Assembly: GCA_030424595.1 (NCBI GenBank)
Contig: JAUHWG010000002.1
Location: forward strand, 248,001 to 312,000
Direction of reading: 5' to 3'
Origin: Polyangia bacterium
GTDB lineage: Bacteria; Myxococcota_A; Polyangia; Nannocystales; Nannocystaceae
DNA: 64,000 nucleotides
Within the stretch, counting starts at the first letter, position 1. Every line of letters begins with the position of its first letter. The translations under genes were made by a program, and so were the position numbers. Positions 1 through 8,770 of this stretch are shown one piece after another. Under the pieces are notes generated by a model. The model saw only the letters and a program-made list of their open reading frames with translations. It did no database searches and was not told the DNA's origin.

Positions 1-299
1 CGGCGACGATCGTTGAGGAGAGGCCGGCGGCGGGCACAGGCGGCCTCTCACTGTAGCGAGCGCTGCTACGGGCGAGCAAGGGGCATCGCGTGAGATGCGC
101 GAAAAGGACGGTCGCGCGTCCGTGGGATGAACCGTCCCGCGTGCCGGCCGCGGCGACGGGCGTCGAGGACGCGGCGCGTGCGGCCATCAGACAGCGTTCG
201 CCGGTCTTGACGCCTGCCGCGGGTGGATGCGCGGAATGTACGGCGAGCGGCCCGTCGATACCCGTCGCCCATGGGGCGGCGCGCGGGCCCTATCGAACA

Positions 300-351
300 C
301 TCCGAAGCCTGCAAGGCCTGAGCAGGGGACTTTCGCCGCAGGCTGCTAGGC
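300..351. repeat. Terminal fragment of the dispersed palindromic repeat
   Basis: A GGGACTTTCGCCGCAGGCTGCTAG string ending near 351 matches the conserved end of the repeat copy at 8606-8770 (GGGACTTTTGCC...GGGCTGCTAG). Only one end is recognisable. Its presence argues that the open frame upstream of about 380 is not really coding. Confidence 0.45.
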
Positions 352-383
352 CAAGACGGGGGACCTGCGGCACACTCGCCCGG

Positions 384-3300
384 TTGGCGGCGAGGCGAGG
401 ACTGGGCGCGAGACAAGAGCGACGCTGGGGGGTCCTGGCGGCCGCTGGCCTCATCGCCCTAGGCATCGGCGGCCCCGCGACCGCCGAGCCGCCCAGCGGG
501 CGCGAGTACAGCGGCCCAGAGGCCTCATGGGTGGCCCCAGACGTTGTTCCGGAGGGGAGAGGAGCCGCTGACGGATCGTCCGCTGCCGCCGCGGCCAAGA
601 CCGACGAGAGCGCAGGGCAGGGGGCTACGCATGCGGCCGACGATCCTGCTCCCCGAGCGGAGCTGGGAGTCGCGTCGGTCTCGGTCAAGCTCCGGGTCTT
701 CCGCGGCGGTGATCGCCTGCCAGGCGGCGAGAGGCTCCGACGCAGCCGCGGCGCCGTCGATGGCGAGGCCCACTACACCCTCGCGCGCCCGGCCAAGGCG
801 GGAGAGACGATCCATCTCCTGAACTTCGCCGAGACCCTCCGCGAGGAGCCCGAGGGGCTCGACACGATCACCCTCTCGACCTACCTCGACGGCCCCTTTG
901 ACCGCGGGCGCATGGAGGTCGAGGCCGACGCAGGCGTCCAGGCGCTGACCTACAGCCCTGACCGCGAGCTCCTCACCGTCTCCCTGGAGCCCGGGGCGAC
1001 GCGCTTCGTCGTCCGCTACCGGGTGAAGGTCCCGCACCGCTACTGGCCCTTCGGCTGCGCCCGCCGTCGCTGCTCCCTGAGCGGAGCCGTCGCGCCCCTG
1101 CCCGCGACGCCGGCGAAGGGGGGGCGCTATCTCCCCGAGGGCGGCTGGGTGATCGCGCCGGCGCGCTGGAGCGTCGACGACGTCCGCTTCGCCGAGGTCC
1201 CGACCTGGAAGCCCGGAGCCGAGCCGACGCCGGCGGAGGCTGAGGCCCTGCGCGGTCAGGAGATCGTCGTCGCCGACGCGCCGCTGAGCGGCCGCGGCCT
1301 CGCGTCCTACCCCTCGGTCTTCTGGGGGCCGAAGTGGCGACGGACCGCCGAGATCCACAACGGCGTCCGCCTGGAGTTCCTCCACACGCTCTGGCGACCC
1401 CGCGATCATGTGCCGGACGAGCGCCGAGCCCAGCTCTACCGCGACGTCCCCGGACACATCATCGAGGCGCTCAAGGACGCGCTCGACGTCGCCGCCACGA
1501 CCGCGATCGAGCCGCCGCCGGACAGCCGGATGCTCGTCGTCCAGGGGCCGCTGCGCTCGACCTTGGCGGAGGCGCACCCGACCACGCTCCTCATCAGCGA
1601 TCAGATCTTCCAGATCTTCCCGGTCGAGCGCTTCCTGGAGTTCCACTCGGAGATCGTCGCCCGCAGCGGCTTCGACGTCCTCACCCACGCCTTCTTCGCC
1701 GGGCGCCACGAAGCATCGGTCGACCTCTGGCTCCAAGGGGCGCTCGCCATGGCCCTCTTGGATCTCTGGCGGGCCCGTCGTGCGCACCGCGACGAGTTCG
1801 CCAGCGATCTGCTCGGGCGTCTGACCTTCGTCCCCGCCGTGGACAACTTCCTCTACGCGGGCCAGGCCGAGTTCACGGCCGCCTACTTCCGCGGCAGCGA
1901 AGACACCTTCGCGATCCGCAACCATCCTTGGCTCGCCTTCAACGCCCTGCCGACCGGGCGCCGGATCTACGAGAAGCTCCGCGATCTCCTGCCGGCGAGC
2001 GCGACCGCCGAGCTCTACGCGAGCCTGACGCAACGACCGGACGGGGATCCCGTGCGCGCCGCGGAGGAGGCCTACGGCCGCACCCTGGGCTGGTTCTTCG
2101 ACCAGTGGCTCGGGCCCTACCCGGAGGTCGACTACCGGATCTCCGCGGTCGAGAGCAGCCCCGTCGGCGACGGCTGGCGCCACCGGATCACGATCCGCCG
2201 CGACAGCGATGTCCCGCTCGTCGAGCCGGTCCAGGTGCTCGCGACCGACCGCGCCGGCGAGAACTACTTTCTCGTCTGGAACGGCGAGGCTGACGGGCAC
2301 GGGGCGGGGCAAGGCGAGGGTCTCGACGCCGAGCCAGCCTCAGGCGAGCACACCTTTGTCATCGAGACCAAGGCCCGGATCGCGGCTGTCACCGTCGATC
2401 CGCGCAGCCGCCTGCACGAGGTCGCCCGGCCGCCGGTCGACAACGTCGATCCTCTCTTCAACAACCGCAGGCCCGCCGCCGCCCGCTTCCTCTACACCGG
2501 CTTCGGGCTCAACCTCGCGATCTCCGAGTTCCTCAGCGCGACCTCGCCGGCATCACGCCTAGGCGCGGTCTCCGGCTTCGCCTTCTTCGAGGCCAGCCGC
2601 CGCCGCGACATGCGCGCGACGGGGCACTTCATGATCTACCGCGACCGCGAGACAGCCGCCGGTCTCGGCGCCGGCACCAACATCTGGGTCGGCCGCAAGA
2701 AGAACCGCAAGCGCCGGGTCGGCCGGGTCCGCCTCTTCTCGAACCTCGAGCTCCTCACCGACGAGGGGCTCGATCCGCGCGGTGGGCTGCGGATCTCCGA
2801 GCTCGTCGCCTACGTCCACGACACCCGGCGCTTCTCGCTCTGGCCCGATCGCGGCCGACGGATCTACGGGCTCATCGGCTCCTCGCAGGTGCTCCGGCTG
2901 GACGGCGTCGGCGACGACAACCGCTACGCCATCTCGGCCGAGGCCGGCTGGGTCGAGCTGTGGCCGCTCGCCCACCGCCACGTGCTCGCCTCCCGCCTGG
3001 AGGCTTCGGCGATGCTCCCGATCGGCTCCGAGCCGGAGTTTCGCAGCCTCCTCCGCGCCGGCGGGATCGGCGAGCTCGGCGGCTACAGCGGCAACGAGAT
3101 CTTTGGCCGGGCGATCGCCAAGGCCCAGCTCGAGTACCGCCACACCTTCTACGACAACCTCAACGTCAACCTCGGCCACCTTGCCTGGCTGCGCGGGGTG
3201 GGGGGGACCCTCTTCGCCGGGACCGCGAGCGTCTCGAGCTGCGACGACTACAGCGGCATGTTCGGCCGGGAGAGCTGGTACGGGCAGGTCGGCTACGGCG

Positions 3301-3497
3301 TCACCGCCTTCCTCCGAGTTCTCGGCGTCACCCCCCAGTTCTTCCGCGTCGATCTGACGGTGCCGCTGGTCCGTCGGCGCACCCTCTGCCTCGGCAACGC
3401 GCTCCCGGACTATCTCGCCGAGCAGCAAGGCCTCGCCGACCCCGAGGTGCTCCTGCCGCCGGTGAGCGTCAACGTGACCTTCCTGCAGCCCTTCTAG
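384..3497 (+). CDS. Outer-membrane protein with degenerate M1-peptidase-like domain and C-terminal beta-barrel
   Basis: About 1,037 residues from a TTG at 384; the frame stays open to a GTG at 90, but a signal peptide (VLAAAGLIALGIGGPATA) begins just after 384 and a repeat fragment lies at 300-351, so the short form is preferred. The middle resembles gluzincin M1 aminopeptidases: DLWLQGALA (about 1720-1746) occupies the DLWLNEGFA position and FFDQWLGPYPEVDY (about 2094-2140) the usual FFDQW...YP block. The HExxH zinc motif is missing (FHSEIVARS instead) and the third zinc-ligand Glu is gone, so it is probably catalytically dead. The last ~330 residues have alternating aromatic strands and end in Phe, typical of an outer-membrane barrel of the surface-antigen type. 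Start uncertain; role unknown. Confidence 0.7.
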   Translation: MAARRGLGARQERRWGVLAAAGLIALGIGGPATAEPPSGREYSGPEASWVAPDVVPEGRGAADGSSAAAAAKTDESAGQGATHAADDPAPRAELGVASVSVKLRVFRGGDRLPGGERLRRSRGAVDGEAHYTLARPAKAGETIHLLNFAETLREEPEGLDTITLSTYLDGPFDRGRMEVEADAGVQALTYSPDRELLTVSLEPGATRFVVRYRVKVPHRYWPFGCARRRCSLSGAVAPLPATPAKGGRYLPEGGWVIAPARWSVDDVRFAEVPTWKPGAEPTPAEAEALRGQEIVVADAPLSGRGLASYPSVFWGPKWRRTAEIHNGVRLEFLHTLWRPRDHVPDERRAQLYRDVPGHIIEALKDALDVAATTAIEPPPDSRMLVVQGPLRSTLAEAHPTTLLISDQIFQIFPVERFLEFHSEIVARSGFDVLTHAFFAGRHEASVDLWLQGALAMALLDLWRARRAHRDEFASDLLGRLTFVPAVDNFLYAGQAEFTAAYFRGSEDTFAIRNHPWLAFNALPTGRRIYEKLRDLLPASATAELYASLTQRPDGDPVRAAEEAYGRTLGWFFDQWLGPYPEVDYRISAVESSPVGDGWRHRITIRRDSDVPLVEPVQVLATDRAGENYFLVWNGEADGHGAGQGEGLDAEPASGEHTFVIETKARIAAVTVDPRSRLHEVARPPVDNVDPLFNNRRPAAARFLYTGFGLNLAISEFLSATSPASRLGAVSGFAFFEASRRRDMRATGHFMIYRDRETAAGLGAGTNIWVGRKKNRKRRVGRVRLFSNLELLTDEGLDPRGGLRISELVAYVHDTRRFSLWPDRGRRIYGLIGSSQVLRLDGVGDDNRYAISAEAGWVELWPLAHRHVLASRLEASAMLPIGSEPEFRSLLRAGGIGELGGYSGNEIFGRAIAKAQLEYRHTFYDNLNVNLGHLAWLRGVGGTLFAGTASVSSCDDYSGMFGRESWYGQVGYGVTAFLRVLGVTPQFFRVDLTVPLVRRRTLCLGNALPDYLAEQQGLADPEVLLPPVSVNVTFLQPF

Positions 3498-3504
3498 GGG
3501 GCTG

Positions 3505-3625
3505 TGGTGAACGTCCCGTGGGCTCTCCTCGATCGCTGGCCTCCAGCCTTCGACGGGATCCCGACGTACGCCCGCCGTACCCCATGTTCCGGCCGCCGCT
3601 GCGGGCTACGAGGGCCAAGAGAGGG
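3505..3625. repeat. Degenerate copy of the dispersed palindromic repeat
   Basis: After the stop of the barrel gene the sequence GTCCCGTGGGCTCTC...CTTCGACGGG...CGCCGTACC follows the same order of blocks as the copy at 8606-8770 (GTCCCGC...GCTCTC...CTTCGACGAAACGCCG...CCGTACC), with many mismatches. Confidence 0.35.
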
Positions 3626-3641
3626 CGCGTGGCTTCGCGCT

Positions 3642-3657
3642 CTGACATCGATGTCAG
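3642..3657. promoter_or_regulatory. Perfect 16-bp palindrome CTGACATCGATGTCAG
   Basis: A perfect inverted repeat in non-coding DNA; its half site GATGTCAG recurs in direct orientation at 3693-3700. This is the layout of a dimeric repressor operator with an accessory half site. No flanking start codon identifies the controlled gene; the nearest candidate is the small ORF at 3816. Confidence 0.35.
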
Positions 3658-3815
3658 GGGGGCGATTGCGCTAGAGGTCCGCGCCGGACACGGATGTCAG
3701 GCCGGCCGTCGAGCTGAGTCCAACCCGCGACGAGAATCGTTACATTTCAAGGTCTTACAAAGACGGCCCCAACTCTGCATCACTAGGCGGCATCTGAGCT
3801 AGTCGGTCAAACACA

Positions 3816-3974
3816 GTGCTTCGAGACCTTCGTCGATCCCCGCCCCATAACTCCGAACTCCGGTGGGCTCGACACGCACCGAAACTCCTTATCGCGTTCT
3901 TCCTCGGCATCTTTCTCGGCGCGCTCTTCTGTCTCTGGCTCTCCTCCAACGCTCTCTTTCCTACGTTGGCTTAA
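3816..3974 (+). CDS. Candidate 52-residue single-pass membrane protein
   Basis: A short frame from a GTG at 3816 to TAA at 3972-3974. It reads as a basic N-terminus (VLRDLRRSPPHNSELRWARH), a strong hydrophobic helix (LLIAFFLGIFLGALFCLWL) and a short tail, i.e. the pattern of a small inner-membrane protein with positive-inside orientation. There is no convincing Shine-Dalgarno sequence. It sits between the palindrome at 3642 and the low-GC tract that follows. It could be chance, but a clean 19-residue helix after an Arg-rich start is suggestive. No family recognised. Confidence 0.3.
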   Translation: MLRDLRRSPPHNSELRWARHAPKLLIAFFLGIFLGALFCLWLSSNALFPTLA

Positions 3975-4345
3975 CCTCTTCATTCGTAACCCGCTGGACT
4001 CTGCCAGCGGATTAATCTCTAGACTTAACCTGCCTTGGCCTAGCCGCTTATCCTACGAGTTCACGCGCCGTCGCCAACTCTTCCTAACCTAAACGACGGT
4101 CCGAGCGCTCCCTTAGCTTCCTATCCCTAAGACCCTGACGAACACATAGCCTAGCTTAGCTTGCTGTCCCGCTTACCTTATCCGAGCGCGCCGCCATACC
4201 CATTACCTCGGCGTCTCGACCCCCACTCTCGTAGTCCTTACCTAAACTAACCTAGCAGCGCCACCCTAACTTACCTACGGTGCGTCATTACCTAACCTAC
4301 GCGGTCCATCAGCAGCCGCCCGTGACCTAACACTGACCTTAGCCG
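3965..4345. other. Low-GC non-coding tract full of TTAxC/CCTAA motifs
   Basis: Hand counting 3961-4140 gives about 54% GC, far below the neighbouring genes. Short related words recur irregularly: TTAACC (3971, 4025), CCTAACCTAA (4083), TTACCTTATCC (4173), TTACC (4203), TTACCTAAACTAACC (4238), CTAACTTACC (4265), TTACCTAACC (4288), CTTAGC (4338). The strand is pyrimidine-rich and full of stop codons, so it is not coding. No regular repeat period is visible. Function unknown. Confidence 0.5.
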
Positions 4346-4574
4346 GCGCGCACTCTTTGCACGCCTCGCTGCGTCCCAGGACGCGAGCCCCGATGACGAG
4401 CGGCTGCGACCGGAACGGCACCCCTGCCGCCCGGTCGCAGCCGCCCGTTTTCCAGGGGGGAATCTCGCGCTAGGCTCCTCGGGACCCGTCTGCGGCGACC
4501 TCCCGCTCCGAATCGGACGAAACCGCCGATGAGCCCGCCGCGGCGCTCCCCGGCCATCCTTCACCGACCAGGCA

Positions 4575-5573
4575 ATGCTCCCTCGTCTCCCCAAGCTCGC
4601 CCTCGTATTCACGTCCTCAGCGCTCCTCCTCGCCTGTCCTGGACCCGAGCCTGAGCCCGAGTGGGAGACGAGCCTCAACCTCGACGCCGACGTCGGCGCG
4701 CTCCTGTCGATCTGGGGCAGCAGCCCCTCCGAGGTCTACGCCGTCGGCGGCAACCCGGACGCCGGCGTCATCTATCGCTTTGACGGCGCCGAATGGGCGC
4801 CCGAGAGCCTCCCGCCGGAGACTCCGCTGCTCAATTGGATCGACGGCCAGAGCGGCGATGTCTGGGTCGTAGGCAACGAAGGGGTCGCCCTCCGCCAGAC
4901 CACCGACGGCTGGGAACGCCTCGACACCGGCCTCGATGTTCCGCTCTGGGGCGTCTGGGGGGCGAAACAGGACGATCTATGGGCTGTCGGCGGCGACGCA
5001 GGCGCGACCGGAGATCCACCGCCGACCCCGGTCATCGCCCACTTCGACGGCGCCGCCTGGTCGGAGGTGCCGATGCCCGCTCTAGACCGACCGAGCCGGG
5101 CCCTCTTCAAGGTCTGGGGCACCTCCAGCGATCACGTCTTCGCGATCGGCCAGGGCGGGATCATCCTCTACTACGACGGCGCCGCCTGGGCCCAGGTGCC
5201 CTCCGGCACGACCAAGGATCTCATCAGCCTCTGGGGCACCGGCCCCGACGAGATCGTCGCGGTCGGCGGCCGCAGCAACGGCGTCATCGCCCGCTGGGAC
5301 GGCGCGGAGTGGACGACCTCCGTGATCGGCGAGTCCCCGGGTCTCAACGGCATCTGGCTGAGCCCCGCCGGCGAAGCCTGGGTCTGCGGAGTGCTCGGGG
5401 TCACCGGGGTTGTGAGCGCCGGCGACGACACCTTCGCGCCGGAGACCGTCACCGGTTTCACCCTCCACGCATCGTTCGGCTTCGACGACGGCCCGAACTT
5501 CGCGGTCGGCGGCACGCTCGATCGCTCCCCCCCCTGGCAAGGCGTCGTCATGAGCCGTGGAGTGACACCATGA
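4575..5573 (+). CDS. Beta-propeller lipoprotein
   Basis: 332 residues. The signal peptide ends in the lipobox LLLAC (Cys about residue 21), so it should be a lipoprotein. The body is made of blades carrying the phrase IWGSSPSEVYAVGG or close variants (GVWGAKQDDLWAVGG, KVWGTSSDHVFAIGQ, SLWGTGPDEIVAVGG) followed by FDGAxW, a repeat common in secreted myxobacterial proteins and consistent with a WD40/YVTN-like propeller. Its stop overlaps the start of the following CxxCH protein by 4 nt (ATGA), implying translational coupling and perhaps a joint role in the envelope. The ligand is unknown. Confidence 0.8.
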   Translation: MLPRLPKLALVFTSSALLLACPGPEPEPEWETSLNLDADVGALLSIWGSSPSEVYAVGGNPDAGVIYRFDGAEWAPESLPPETPLLNWIDGQSGDVWVVGNEGVALRQTTDGWERLDTGLDVPLWGVWGAKQDDLWAVGGDAGATGDPPPTPVIAHFDGAAWSEVPMPALDRPSRALFKVWGTSSDHVFAIGQGGIILYYDGAAWAQVPSGTTKDLISLWGTGPDEIVAVGGRSNGVIARWDGAEWTTSVIGESPGLNGIWLSPAGEAWVCGVLGVTGVVSAGDDTFAPETVTGFTLHASFGFDDGPNFAVGGTLDRSPPWQGVVMSRGVTP

Positions 5574-7870
5574 GGAAGACAACGACACCTTCGCGGCGAA
5601 CCCTCCAAGCCCTCGCGCTCCTCGGTGTTGTCGGCCTCGCCAGCTGCACCGGCGACGACATGCCCCCCCTCGCGGAGGACGTGTACGGCCCCCTCGGCAG
5701 CATCCGCCCCGACGCCACCGCTGAGCAGAAAGAGACCTTTGACCGCGGCGAGGCCGTCGCCAAGCGCCGCTTCACCCCGGAGGAGGGGCTCGGACCGCTG
5801 GTCAACGTGACCTTCTGCGGCGCTTGCCACGAAAAGCCGGTCTTTGGCGGATCTGCGGGGCATTACCGCGACTTCTACCTGACGGCGACCGAGCTCCCCG
5901 ACGGAGGCGTCCTGGCCGGGGCCCACGGCGGAGTCCTGACGGCCTACGACCTGGCCGGCGAGTCGCCGCGCCCCGGGCTGCAGGAGGGGGTCAACGTGAT
6001 CACCCACCGCAACCCGATCCCCTTCTTCGGGATCGGCCTCCTCGCGGAGCTCCCGGAGTCGTCGATCCTCGCCTACGCGGACCCCGACGACGAGGACGGG
6101 GACGGCATCTCCGGCCGGCCGAACTACGACCGCGGCTTCGTCGGTCGCTTCGGTCGCAAGGCCCAGACCGTGAGCATCGAGGGGTTCATCCGCGGCCCTC
6201 TCAACAACCACCTCGGGATCACCAGCAACCCGCTCACCGAGGAGGAGAAGGCTCGCCTCCCGGTCCGCTCCGACACCGCCTCGGCGACCCAGACCCGGCA
6301 AGCGGCGGCGCCGGACGAGCCCCTCACCGACAAGGACGACGCCCCCGACCCGGAGCTCAAGTCGGACGAGCTCTTCGACCTCGTGAGCTGGGCGATGCTC
6401 CTCGCCGCGCCCGAGCCTGCCCCCTTGACCCCGGCGGCCAAGGCCGGGCGCGACAGCTTTGAGGCCACCGGCTGCGCCGACTGTCATGTACCGGCCCTCG
6501 AAGGCCCGCGCGGCATGATCCCCGCCTACAGCGACCTCCTCCTCCACGACATGGGCGAGGAGCTCGCCGACCGCCTGGAGATGGGCGTCGCGACCGGCAG
6601 CGAGTTCCGGACGACGCCCCTGTGGGGGATCAGCGCCGTCGGCCCCTACCTCCACGACGGTCGCGCCGACACGCTCGACCAGGCGATCACGATGCACGCC
6701 GGGGAGGGCGAGAAGAGCCGCCAAGCCTACCTCGCCCTGAGCGACGCAGAGCGCGGCGATCTCCTCGAATTCCTCGACGCCCTGGGCGGCCTCGACCAAC
6801 GGACCGAGGGTCTGCTCCCGCCGAACTCACCGATCCCGGCGCACGGCGAGCCCGGAGCGCCCTTCGGCCTCACGACCGACGAGGAGCGCGCCCTCTGGCT
6901 CCGCGGACGCGCCTTCTTCGACCGCGACATCCCGATCGGCGACGGCCTCGGGCCCTACTTCAACGGCGACAGCTGCCGCGCCTGCCACTTTGATCCGGTG
7001 ATCGGCGGCTCCGGGCCGATGGACGTCAACGTCATGCGTCACGGCACCCGCGACGCCAACGACGACTTCCAGGCTCCCCTCTACGGGACGATCCTGGCCA
7101 AGCTCTCGACCCCCGGGCTGCCGCGCCGCGAGGCGACCTCGGCCCACAACACCTTTGAGCCCAGGCAGACGCCGACGACCTTCGGCATCGGCCTTATCGA
7201 GACGATCGCCGACGACGACATCAAGGCGCTCGCCGACCCTGACGACCTCAACGACGACGGGATCCGCGGCATCGCTTCTATGCTCGGCGACGGCCGCCTC
7301 GGGCGCTTCAGCTGGAAGGGCGGGATCCCGAGCGTCGCGGAGTTCGCCCGCGACGCCCTCTCCAACGAGATCGGTCTGACCGTCCCCCCCGTCGACGGCC
7401 TGACCTTCGGCTTCGTCAGCGATGACGATGAGACAGCCGACCCAGAGGTCAGCCGCGACGATCACGACGCGCTGATCTTCTACCTCGAGCACCTGGAGGC
7501 GCCCGCGCCGTCCCACGAGGTCCCCGGCGGCCTCGAGCTCTTCGAAGAGATCGGCTGCGACTCGTGCCATATCCCGGAGCTGCCGGGATCCCAGGGCCTC
7601 GTGCCGCTCTTCAGCGACCTCCTGCTCCACGACGTCGCGGCCGACGACTACTTCGGCGTCCCCGACGGCATCGCCGACGCGCGCATGTTCAGGACGCCGC
7701 CCCTGTGGGGGATCCGCAGCACGGGGCCCTTCATGCACGACGGTGCGGCGGAGACGATCGAGGCGGCGATCCTCGCCCACGACGGTGAGGCAGCCGCTGT
7801 CCGCGACGCCTTCGAGGACCTGCCGGCGGTCGACCGCGAGCTCCTGCTCGAATTCCTCGGGTCGCTCTAG
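5570..7870 (+). CDS. Duplicated di-haem oxidoreductase-like (DUF1111 type) lipoprotein with four CxxCH motifs
   Basis: 766 residues from the ATG at 5570, which overlaps the upstream stop; signal peptide with lipobox GLASC. Two homologous halves follow. Each has an N-terminal haem motif (FCGACH near 83, SCRACH near 468) followed by a glycine-rich VFGGS/VIGGS turn, a block FGIGL...ALADPDD...DGIxG, and a second haem motif (GCADCH near 302, GCDSCH near 663) followed by the nearly identical FSDLLLHD, FRTxPLWGI and HDGxAxT blocks. This matches the CxxC di-haem oxidoreductase family related to MauG/cytochrome-c peroxidases; one such unit normally makes a whole protein, so this is a tandem duplication giving a predicted tetra-haem protein. 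Likely a periplasmic redox enzyme; substrate unknown. Confidence 0.85.
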   Translation: MRKTTTPSRRTLQALALLGVVGLASCTGDDMPPLAEDVYGPLGSIRPDATAEQKETFDRGEAVAKRRFTPEEGLGPLVNVTFCGACHEKPVFGGSAGHYRDFYLTATELPDGGVLAGAHGGVLTAYDLAGESPRPGLQEGVNVITHRNPIPFFGIGLLAELPESSILAYADPDDEDGDGISGRPNYDRGFVGRFGRKAQTVSIEGFIRGPLNNHLGITSNPLTEEEKARLPVRSDTASATQTRQAAAPDEPLTDKDDAPDPELKSDELFDLVSWAMLLAAPEPAPLTPAAKAGRDSFEATGCADCHVPALEGPRGMIPAYSDLLLHDMGEELADRLEMGVATGSEFRTTPLWGISAVGPYLHDGRADTLDQAITMHAGEGEKSRQAYLALSDAERGDLLEFLDALGGLDQRTEGLLPPNSPIPAHGEPGAPFGLTTDEERALWLRGRAFFDRDIPIGDGLGPYFNGDSCRACHFDPVIGGSGPMDVNVMRHGTRDANDDFQAPLYGTILAKLSTPGLPRREATSAHNTFEPRQTPTTFGIGLIETIADDDIKALADPDDLNDDGIRGIASMLGDGRLGRFSWKGGIPSVAEFARDALSNEIGLTVPPVDGLTFGFVSDDDETADPEVSRDDHDALIFYLEHLEAPAPSHEVPGGLELFEEIGCDSCHIPELPGSQGLVPLFSDLLLHDVAADDYFGVPDGIADARMFRTPPLWGIRSTGPFMHDGAAETIEAAILAHDGEAAAVRDAFEDLPAVDRELLLEFLGSL

Positions 7871-7907
7871 GTGGACACCAGGAAGCCTGTGACACCCGCG
7901 AGGCGAT

Positions 7908-7960
7908 CTCCCCCTGCGCTGATCCTGGACCGCCGCTGCACGGCCAGGGGGAGGCTTCTT
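7908..7960 (+). terminator. Terminator-like hairpin after the CxxCH protein
   Basis: Perfect 9-bp inverted repeat CTCCCCCTG (7908-7916) / CAGGGGGAG (7945-7953) followed by GCTTCTT, 38 nt after the stop codon. The long loop and short T-tract make it an imperfect intrinsic terminator. Confidence 0.5.
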
Positions 7961-8047
7961 GGGCCCGCGCAGAGCTCTGGCCTCAGGCGAAGGTCCCTCA
8001 CTCACCGCTCGCCGCCCCCGCTCCGACTCGCGGCGCACCTCGGGCTC

Positions 8048-8608
8048 ATGTCCGTGAACCCCCGCAGAGCTCTCGCCTCAGGCGAAGGTCCCGGCTCGCT
8101 CGCCGCTCGCCGCTCGCCCGCGCCTTGGCTCCGACTCGCGGCGCTGCTCGGGCTCGGGCTCGGGCTCGCAAACCTCGCGACGGCCTGCGATGGCGGGAGC
8201 TGCGAGGAGGACATCCGCGCCCAGGTGCTCGACGCCCGCGCCACGATCGAGATCGGCGATCAGCAGCTCAACGCCGAGGTCGCGACGACCGAGGTCGAGC
8301 GCGAGCGCGGCTGGAAGCACCGCCGCTGCGCGCTCGAGGGGCTCGCGCTCATCGCCCCCGAGGACGGCGAGCTGAGCCTCTGGGGCTGCGGTCTGCGCGA
8401 GGCGGTCGACGTCCACTGGATCCGCGACGGCCAGGTCCTCGGCACGCATGGCCCCCTGGAGCCCTGCGCGGAGCCCTGTGGCGCCTGTCCGATCGTCGAA
8501 GCCGGAGCGCCCGTCGACGCGGCTATCGAGGTCCCGCACGGCGCCCTCGAGGTCCGCGCCGGGGACACGGTCACCGGCCTCGCGCAGTGGCTCCCTGGCG
8601 CGCCCTAG
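8048..8608 (+). CDS. DUF192-family lipoprotein
   Basis: About 186 residues from the ATG at 8048; the open frame runs on to 7871 but the extra part lies in duplicated non-coding DNA. A hydrophobic stretch (LRLAALLGLGLGLANLATAC) ends in a lipobox. The mature part shows the DUF192 pattern: RERGWKHR near its start, then VHWIRDGQVLG, PCAEPCGACPIVEAG and a final ALEVRAGDTV block. DUF192 proteins are small exported proteins of unknown biochemical role. The N-terminus before the signal (MSVNPRRALASGEG) is coded by a segment similar to 7960-8000, so the true start may lie later. The TAG stop falls in the CTAG that begins the palindromic repeat. Confidence 0.7.
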   Translation: MSVNPRRALASGEGPGSLAARRSPAPWLRLAALLGLGLGLANLATACDGGSCEEDIRAQVLDARATIEIGDQQLNAEVATTEVERERGWKHRRCALEGLALIAPEDGELSLWGCGLREAVDVHWIRDGQVLGTHGPLEPCAEPCGACPIVEAGAPVDAAIEVPHGALEVRAGDTVTGLAQWLPGAP

Positions 8609-8770
8609 CGGCCCGCCGCAGAGCATCCCGCACGCTCTCGCGCCGCAATCGTTGGCCCTCTTGGCTTCGACGAAACGCCGCTGTACTGGGCCGTACCGCA
8701 AGTTTCGGCGGGGCCGAGAGGGGCGACGATTGCGGCGCGAGAGCGCGGGACTTTTGCCACGGGCTGCTAG
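8606..8770. repeat. Dispersed palindromic repeat, best full-length copy
   Basis: A ~165-bp imperfect inverted repeat. The inner arms GCTCTCGCGCCGCAATCGT (8634-8652) and its exact complement (8726-8744) are perfect over 19 bp, and outer arms run to CTAG at both ends, so the transcript could fold into one long hairpin. Blocks of it recur at 8766, 9811, 11885, 26885, 38285 and 53215. The left CTAG contains the stop of the DUF192 gene. Confidence 0.85.

Noticed and set aside
525..2312. 595-codon open frame on the minus strand
   Set aside because: Antisense shadow of the M1-like/barrel gene; low-complexity Arg/Glu/Gly/Val composition, no signal or domain.
4793..5569. N-terminal extension of the CxxCH protein frame
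   Set aside because: Arg-rich out-of-frame reading of the propeller lipoprotein; the ATG at 5570 gives a lipoprotein signal.
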